Below are positions 22,492 to 26,256 of a stretch of DNA of 26,256 nucleotides, one piece after another. Below the pieces are notes generated by a model that searched no databases, was not told the DNA's origin, and saw nothing but the letters and a program-made list of their open reading frames with translations. Made by a program: the position numbers and the translations under genes. Position 1 is the first letter of the stretch. Each line of letters begins with the position of its first letter. The stretch comes from an uncultured Gammaproteobacteria bacterium (GTDB lineage Bacteria; Pseudomonadota; Gammaproteobacteria; UBA9214), in assembly GCA_905480065.1 (NCBI GenBank), contig CAJQOV010000115.1:1-26256 (forward strand), given 5' to 3'.

Positions 22492-23529
22492 TTACCATTG
22501 ATAGCCAAGCTTGACGCGCCAGACGGTGTCAGCCTCGTCGATGCCGGCTGGCGCACCACCATCGTAATCAACCTGCACCTCGGTACTGGCAACCACTCCG
22601 GCAAATAACGGGAAACGCAAGCCGGTCCAGCTATTGACTGAGATGTTCCCGGTATCGGCAAGTTCAAGCAGGCCATTTTGCTTGTGATAGAGCTGGACGC
22701 GCTCCTGCCACAACAACTTGTCAAAATCGACATTCCAGCCCAGCGCCGTATAGTCATTTTCCGGCGCGACATAGTAATCTTCCATAACATACATCAGCGA
22801 CATATCGACACTCAGGTTCAGCGGCTTGCTTTCGTAGAACTGGTAACCAACATGGGGACCAAGTGCAGTACGCAGCTGCAGGTCGGCAAACTTGTCGTTC
22901 TCGAAATTCAGCGCCCCACCGTAGTACCACTGCTCAGAGACGAAGTAGTCATACTTGTTATGCAGCAGCCAGTTTTGTGCCGTGGTAATGCTGTTGCTGG
23001 TGTCCTTCTGATACTGTGCAGCCAGGTTGAGACGGTCATGCAGGCGGCGCACCTTCATGGCCGCATCCAGCGCCAGCTTTTCCTGCTCGGTATTGCCCTG
23101 CTGGAATTCGGCACCGGCATTTACCAGGCCACTTAGCTTGTAGCCTTCGCCGCGCTCCCAGGGATCCGGATTGATCGAAACAAGCTTCTGCGGAACAACC
23201 TGTCGGGAAGACTCCGCGGCTGTTTCAATGGTAACCGTGCCATCCTCGTTGAGGATCCGGGTCGCCTGCAGTGTTTCCCTGCTGTCGAGAAACACTTCGA
23301 CCGGCTTGTCCGCCTGCATTTCACTGACCTGGTTCCACTGCACATTGATTACACCCGCGAAACCGGTCTTGAATTCCAGCACTCCATCCTGCTGGCGAAC
23401 CACTTCACCATTCAGTCGCGAGCCATCCTTGAGGATTAACTGGTCGGCCAGCAATGCCGTGAATGGCTGCAACAGCATCGCCAGCGTTGAATAAACGGAA
23501 ATCGCCCGAATGAAGCCGGCAGCCTGCAT
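22492..23529 (-). CDS. DUF481 family outer-membrane beta-barrel (YdiY-like)
   Basis: A 345-residue exported protein. After a signal peptide (about 1-28, ending near ALLA-D) comes an N-terminal segment (LADQLILKDGSRLNGEV, VLEFKTGFAGVINVQWNQVS) similar to the small beta domain that often precedes DUF481. Residues 130-345 are an alternating aromatic barrel: YKLSGLVNAGAEFQQGNTEQ, LNLAAQYQKDTSN, NKYDYFVSEQWYYGG, TALGPHVGYQFYESKPLNLS, RVKLGYQW with terminal aromatic W. AAGGGGA is upstream of the ATG. DUF481 barrels have unknown transport role; some are acid-induced. It lies upstream of the kinase gene on the same strand with a 270-nt gap holding no gene. Confidence 0.88.
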   Translation of the reverse strand: MQAAGFIRAISVYSTLAMLLQPFTALLADQLILKDGSRLNGEVVRQQDGVLEFKTGFAGVINVQWNQVSEMQADKPVEVFLDSRETLQATRILNEDGTVTIETAAESSRQVVPQKLVSINPDPWERGEGYKLSGLVNAGAEFQQGNTEQEKLALDAAMKVRRLHDRLNLAAQYQKDTSNSITTAQNWLLHNKYDYFVSEQWYYGGALNFENDKFADLQLRTALGPHVGYQFYESKPLNLSVDMSLMYVMEDYYVAPENDYTALGWNVDFDKLLWQERVQLYHKQNGLLELADTGNISVNSWTGLRFPLFAGVVASTEVQVDYDGGAPAGIDEADTVWRVKLGYQW

Positions 23530-23627
23530 GATTGTCCCCTTGTGTGGAAAATCCGCAAAAGTTCCGCAGGCATTCTACCCGAGAAGCATGAAAAAACCAG
23601 CTTACTCAGCAATATGACGGCGGTGAA

Positions 23628-24380
23628 TCAGTCGAGGTAGCGGGCCTGCCACTCCAGGTATCTGGCATGCGCATAGGCGGCATATGACTCCCTGTCGTTG
23701 AACTGCTGCGGGTCAAATGCATCGTAAATGTAGTAGTTGACACGATTATTGCGGGTAATACTCATGTGCCAGATCTTGTGTAGCAGGGTCTGCGGATCGC
23801 GCCACTCAAAATCATCCTGTGATTCGTAATGCAGGAATACCGGCAAAATTGGTATGCCGGTACGCAGGGAAATATCGAAGGCGCCGTAGCGAAATGCCTC
23901 AAAAATGCGTCGGCCCTTGCAGCCGCCCTCGGGATACAGGGCAATATTCTTGCCTGCGGCCAGCTCGCGATCGATTTCTTCTGCCGCCGCATTGCGCGAT
24001 TCCTTTGACTCGCGCTGCACGTACAGGGAACCTGCGGCAGTGCTGATGCGCCCGACCAGCCACCAGTCCTTTACCTCGATCTTGGCCAGCGAATGTACCG
24101 GGAACACAGCCGGTATCCCGATATCCTCAAAGGCCGAGGGATGGTTGGCGATCAGGATGTACTGCTCGGGAAGACCCTTGCTGGTGTATTTCTGGTGTAC
24201 CCGCAGATCAACACCCAGCGCACGAACGAAACTGCGCGCCCAGAACCGGAACAGCGGAAAATAGAAGCCAGTGGTAAGCGCACGCGGCAACCAGGACAGC
24301 AGGTACATCACCAGTGTGAACAGGGCGAGTTCTATCCAGCACACCAGGCGCCAGACCAATCTGCACACGTACCGGATCAA
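23628..24380 (-). CDS. PlsC-like 1-acyl-glycerol-3-phosphate acyltransferase family protein
   Basis: A 250-residue membrane-bound acyltransferase. An N-terminal hydrophobic segment (about 14-30, CWIELALFTLVMYLLSW) is followed by the catalytic block IANHPSAFEDIG. The canonical NHX4D has Asp five residues after His; here that place is Glu85 and Asp is at 86, so the motif reads NHX4ED. Block II is AGSLYVQRE and block III is YPEGGCKG (usually PEGTR). The start codon is TTG (24378-24380), with GGGG in the upstream Shine-Dalgarno area; no earlier ATG is suitable. It may act in phospholipid synthesis or on another acyl acceptor; the altered motifs make the classical PlsC reaction uncertain. Confidence 0.85.
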   Translation of the reverse strand: MIRYVCRLVWRLVCWIELALFTLVMYLLSWLPRALTTGFYFPLFRFWARSFVRALGVDLRVHQKYTSKGLPEQYILIANHPSAFEDIGIPAVFPVHSLAKIEVKDWWLVGRISTAAGSLYVQRESKESRNAAAEEIDRELAAGKNIALYPEGGCKGRRIFEAFRYGAFDISLRTGIPILPVFLHYESQDDFEWRDPQTLLHKIWHMSITRNNRVNYYIYDAFDPQQFNDRESYAAYAHARYLEWQARYLD

Positions 24381-24510
24381 TGGATCACCCCTGCCGTCAC
24401 TGTGTTACCTCATTATGACGTGTTGTCGGCCATGCCGGTAGTTTATATAACCGGCATCAGCCGCCAATACAATTCCCGCGGGCAGAAGACCTTGTCTACC
24501 AGACGGGTGA

Positions 24511-25329
24511 CTAGTGCAAATCCGCCAGCAGGCTGACAATGACAGCACCATCCATGGGCTCCAGGTTATGCTGAACCGGGATCGTAACCAGGGACGAACG
24601 TCCGCGCAGCGCCGGCACATTGTTCATGTCCTGGCTGTAGGCCGGAACGACGTAGTCTCCAGGGCCGTTATCTGCACGCACTACGGAAAAGTACTGGATA
24701 TCCGGATGCGGCTGCGCATTCAGCCAATACAGCAGGGATCCCGGCTGCGGGCGGACCAGGTCGACATAGAGGCTGCGTGATCGCATCGCCGTGTCGTAGG
24801 TGTCGCCACCGAAGAAATCGGTAACCAGCGAAATCGGAAACGGGATATCAGTCGCGTCAAGCGCTTCCTCCGCACGGCCGGTGCCGAGGTGCGGGCTGGC
24901 GATGGTAATCAGGGCTTTCACGTTGGCGGTCCCACCGCGAACCAGTGCCACACGCGCTACCACTCCACCGGCAGAGTGTCCAACCAGCACCATTGGCTCA
25001 CCCGTATGCATGCGCGAAATCGACGCAAGAATTTCGTTCAGCTGATAAACCTGGACCAGTATCGGGGCCTCGGATGGCAAATCCACCGAATAGAACTTGC
25101 GTTCGGACTGCTGCCCGGCGGCCGGGATCAACTGCACACCAGAGGGACCGGCGGTAAAGACTCCGGCACGCGCCCATCTATGCTGTTGCAGGATGTTGCT
25201 TATGCCACTGCGTTCCCATGAACCCGCATCACCCAGGTAGCCATGCACCAGGACCACCACTTCGGCACGGGCAACCAGCGAAACCAGACTCAGGACAACA
25301 AAGACAGATACAAACAACGCTTTTTTCAT
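24511..25329 (-). CDS. Exported lipase-like alpha/beta hydrolase
   Basis: A 272-residue secreted hydrolase. A signal peptide (4-22, ALFVSVFVVLSLVSLVARA) is followed by VVVLVHGYLGDAGSW, where HG marks the oxyanion region, and by the nucleophile elbow GHSAGG (S119) in VLVGHSAGGVVARVALV. An ASPHLGTGRAEEA segment follows as in lipase/PGAP1-like hydrolases, and a late His (PVQHNLEP) is the likely catalytic base. The acid residue is not decided. The start ATG has GGGTGGG upstream. Function could be esterase or lipase in the periplasm. The gap to the acyltransferase (24381-24510) is non-coding. Confidence 0.88.
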   Translation of the reverse strand: MKKALFVSVFVVLSLVSLVARAEVVVLVHGYLGDAGSWERSGISNILQQHRWARAGVFTAGPSGVQLIPAAGQQSERKFYSVDLPSEAPILVQVYQLNEILASISRMHTGEPMVLVGHSAGGVVARVALVRGGTANVKALITIASPHLGTGRAEEALDATDIPFPISLVTDFFGGDTYDTAMRSRSLYVDLVRPQPGSLLYWLNAQPHPDIQYFSVVRADNGPGDYVVPAYSQDMNNVPALRGRSSLVTIPVQHNLEPMDGAVIVSLLADLH

Positions 25330-25465
25330 AACCCACCCACAATGTTAGTCGAGTAATCAATAACATCACACCGCTCTGCCAGGTTCCTTGCGCGCCATCA
25401 ATGATGTCGCAAAAAACCCCGGCCGATTCCCGCGCCTGTTTACAGGCAGCTACAATCGGCACCGG

Positions 25466-25501
25466 AAACAAAACGGGGGTGGCTCGCCAGAGACACCCCC
25501 G
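25466..25501 (-). terminator. Intrinsic terminator of sulfur globule gene 2
   Basis: On the minus strand, an 8-bp stem CGGGGGTG/CACCCCCG (25474-25501) is followed by TTTTGTTT. It lies about 40 nt past the restored stop of the sulfur globule gene at 25539, and supports that stop, rather than the premature TAG at 25589, as the true end. Confidence 0.85.
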
Positions 25502-25538
25502 ATTACTTACTTGATACTACCGGTACCGCGGGTGCAGC

Positions 25539-25846
25539 TTACTTGGCAACAGTGTCAGCCTGCGGAGCAACCGGAGCAACCGGAGCAACTACCGGGGCAT
25601 AACCGTACGGGGCATACCCGTAAGGGGCATAACCGTAACCATTGTACCACGGTAGCTGTTGTAACCGCGGCCGCGACCGGAACCGTGGCCGCTCATGCTC
25701 ATGCCAAAGCTGAAGTCGCCGTCGACATCGCCGGAACCGTCGCCCCAGCCGTTGTTGTAACCGTTGTTACCCCAACCCCAGGCAGAGGCAGAAGCGGAAA
25801 TCAGAGCCAGAGAAGCGGCGGTAATCAAAGTTGCGATAGTTTTCAT
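25539..25846 (-). pseudogene. Sulfur globule family protein (copy 2), one-base frameshift
   Basis: Paralogue of the gene at 18213. It starts MKTIATLITAASLALISASA with mature WGWGNNGYNNGWGDGSGDVD and FSFGMSMSGHGSGRGRGYNS. After SYRG the reading frame goes wrong (TMVTVMPLTGMPRTVMPR, stop TAG 25589). Shifting one base at about 25644-25648 restores YNGYGYAPYGYAPYGYAPVV, an APVAPVAP tail and QADTVAK with TAA at 25539-25541, matching the copy 1 tail. The span is one base short of a multiple of three, so one base, most likely a T in GG(T)TAC, is missing. All codons after the shift keep the repeat, so the lesion is recent or a sequencing error. A CTAGGAGATGTAAC ribosome site precedes the ATG. Confidence 0.85.
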
Positions 25847-25914
25847 GTTACATCTCCTAGATTTAAGTTTAAGAATCGGGTTAATAATTTGTGGTAGTGC
25901 GATGACGTGATAAG

Positions 25915-25941
25915 AATATAAGCAGATACTAACATTGTCAA
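25915..25941 (-). promoter_or_regulatory. Promoter of sulfur globule gene 2
   Basis: On the minus strand a perfect -35 TTGACA (25936-25941), 15-bp spacer, and TATATT (25915-25920, 5 of 6) preceded by TGCT. The predicted start near 25908 gives a leader of about 62 nt. Layout and spacing equal those of the gene 1 promoter. Confidence 0.6.
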
Positions 25942-26160
25942 GTACTAAATTAGGAAATTCTTCTGGATCCAGGTGTTCTGATTTGTCCCAGTCTTTACAT
26001 AAACTTAGATATGTTTTCTGAATCCGGCACTGCGAATGAGCGCGCAACTAAACCTCACCTGCACGTCAAATTATTTACATATTGAATATTTAAGCATTTA
26101 TAAACAATAAGTTAACAAACACCCGCCGCGCACTGAAAAAAATATTTTTCGGTAACCGGA

Positions 26161-26198
26161 ATATACCAACATTACCCGATTCCGATATACCAGCATTA
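26161..26198. repeat. 14-bp direct repeat, 13 of 14 identical, 24-bp pitch
   Basis: ATATACCAACATTA (26161-26174) and ATATACCAGCATTA (26185-26198). A 24-bp pitch is not an integral number of helical turns. Could be paired regulator sites for a gene beyond the right edge. Confidence 0.45.
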
Positions 26199-26256
26199 TC
26201 AGCCCCCTACATATCCCCACTCGGAAACGACCGAATTCGCGTCAATCTATTGTGGT

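Larger units (their letters stand above)
25847..26256. other. AT-rich regulatory region at the right edge, no gene
   Basis: About 410 bp with no convincing gene. It holds the promoter of sulfur globule gene 2 (25915-25941), a palindrome ATATTGAATAT (26079-26089), an element related to the sulfur globule promoter on the plus strand (26082-26099), a short GAAAAA/TTTTTC hairpin near 26135-26150, and a 14-bp imperfect direct repeat (26161 and 26185). Confidence 0.5.

Noticed and set aside
26130..26152. GAAAAA/TTTTTC hairpin as an intrinsic terminator
   Set aside because: The stem is all A-T, and no gene ends nearby on either strand.

Overview
The window looks like the chromosome of a sulfur-oxidising gammaproteobacterium. 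A lineage near Chromatiales, Thiohalomonadales or Ectothiorhodospiraceae is my inference. The support is threefold: the tRNA-Tyr / tRNA-Gly / tRNA-Thr / tuf order matches the tyrU-glyT-thrT-tufB cluster of enterics; there are two Gly/Tyr/Asn-rich secreted proteins of the sulfur globule protein type; and there is an ArsR-family repressor with the cysteine pair of the (per)sulfide sensors SqrR/BigR. No phage, transposase, integrase or CRISPR array was seen.

Layout. 1-745: tRNA-Tyr, tRNA-Gly, tRNA-Thr and the 5' end of tuf, all on the minus strand, behind a promoter with a GC-rich discriminator. 800-4600: a two-TM protein, a YbaK-type deacylase, a Mug/TDG-like uracil glycosylase, a DmeF-like CDF metal exporter with palindromes upstream, and a beta-carbonic anhydrase whose 5' end has no usable start codon. 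4620-6840: a minus-strand operon of MBL-fold hydrolase, LEA14-type lipoprotein and AcuI/YhdH reductase. 6970-7910: two conserved unknowns. 8173-12964: a tight operon of TonB-dependent receptor, YfiR-like protein and membrane GGDEF-EAL enzyme, which would link an outer-membrane ligand to c-di-GMP.

13028-17877 is a run of small, mostly unnamed genes: a secreted small protein with a coupled partner, two homologous small proteins (13855 and 16175), an orphan Xre/MbcA/ParS-type antitoxin, a DUF3301 pair, a secreted Ig-like protein and a receiver-like protein with Glu at the phospho-acceptor position.

18213-25846 appears sulfur-related at both ends. Sulfur globule gene 1 is followed by a bidirectional terminator, the SqrR/BigR-like repressor, a REC-PAS protein and a hybrid histidine kinase. 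Then come a DUF481 beta-barrel, a PlsC-type acyltransferase, a secreted alpha/beta hydrolase, and sulfur globule gene 2, which is broken by one missing base. The two sulfur globule genes share an aligned promoter-like element (TTG, then TGCTTATAT), and a third related element near 26082 points out of the window. The main hypothesis is a small sulfide-responsive regulon for sulfur-globule envelope proteins.
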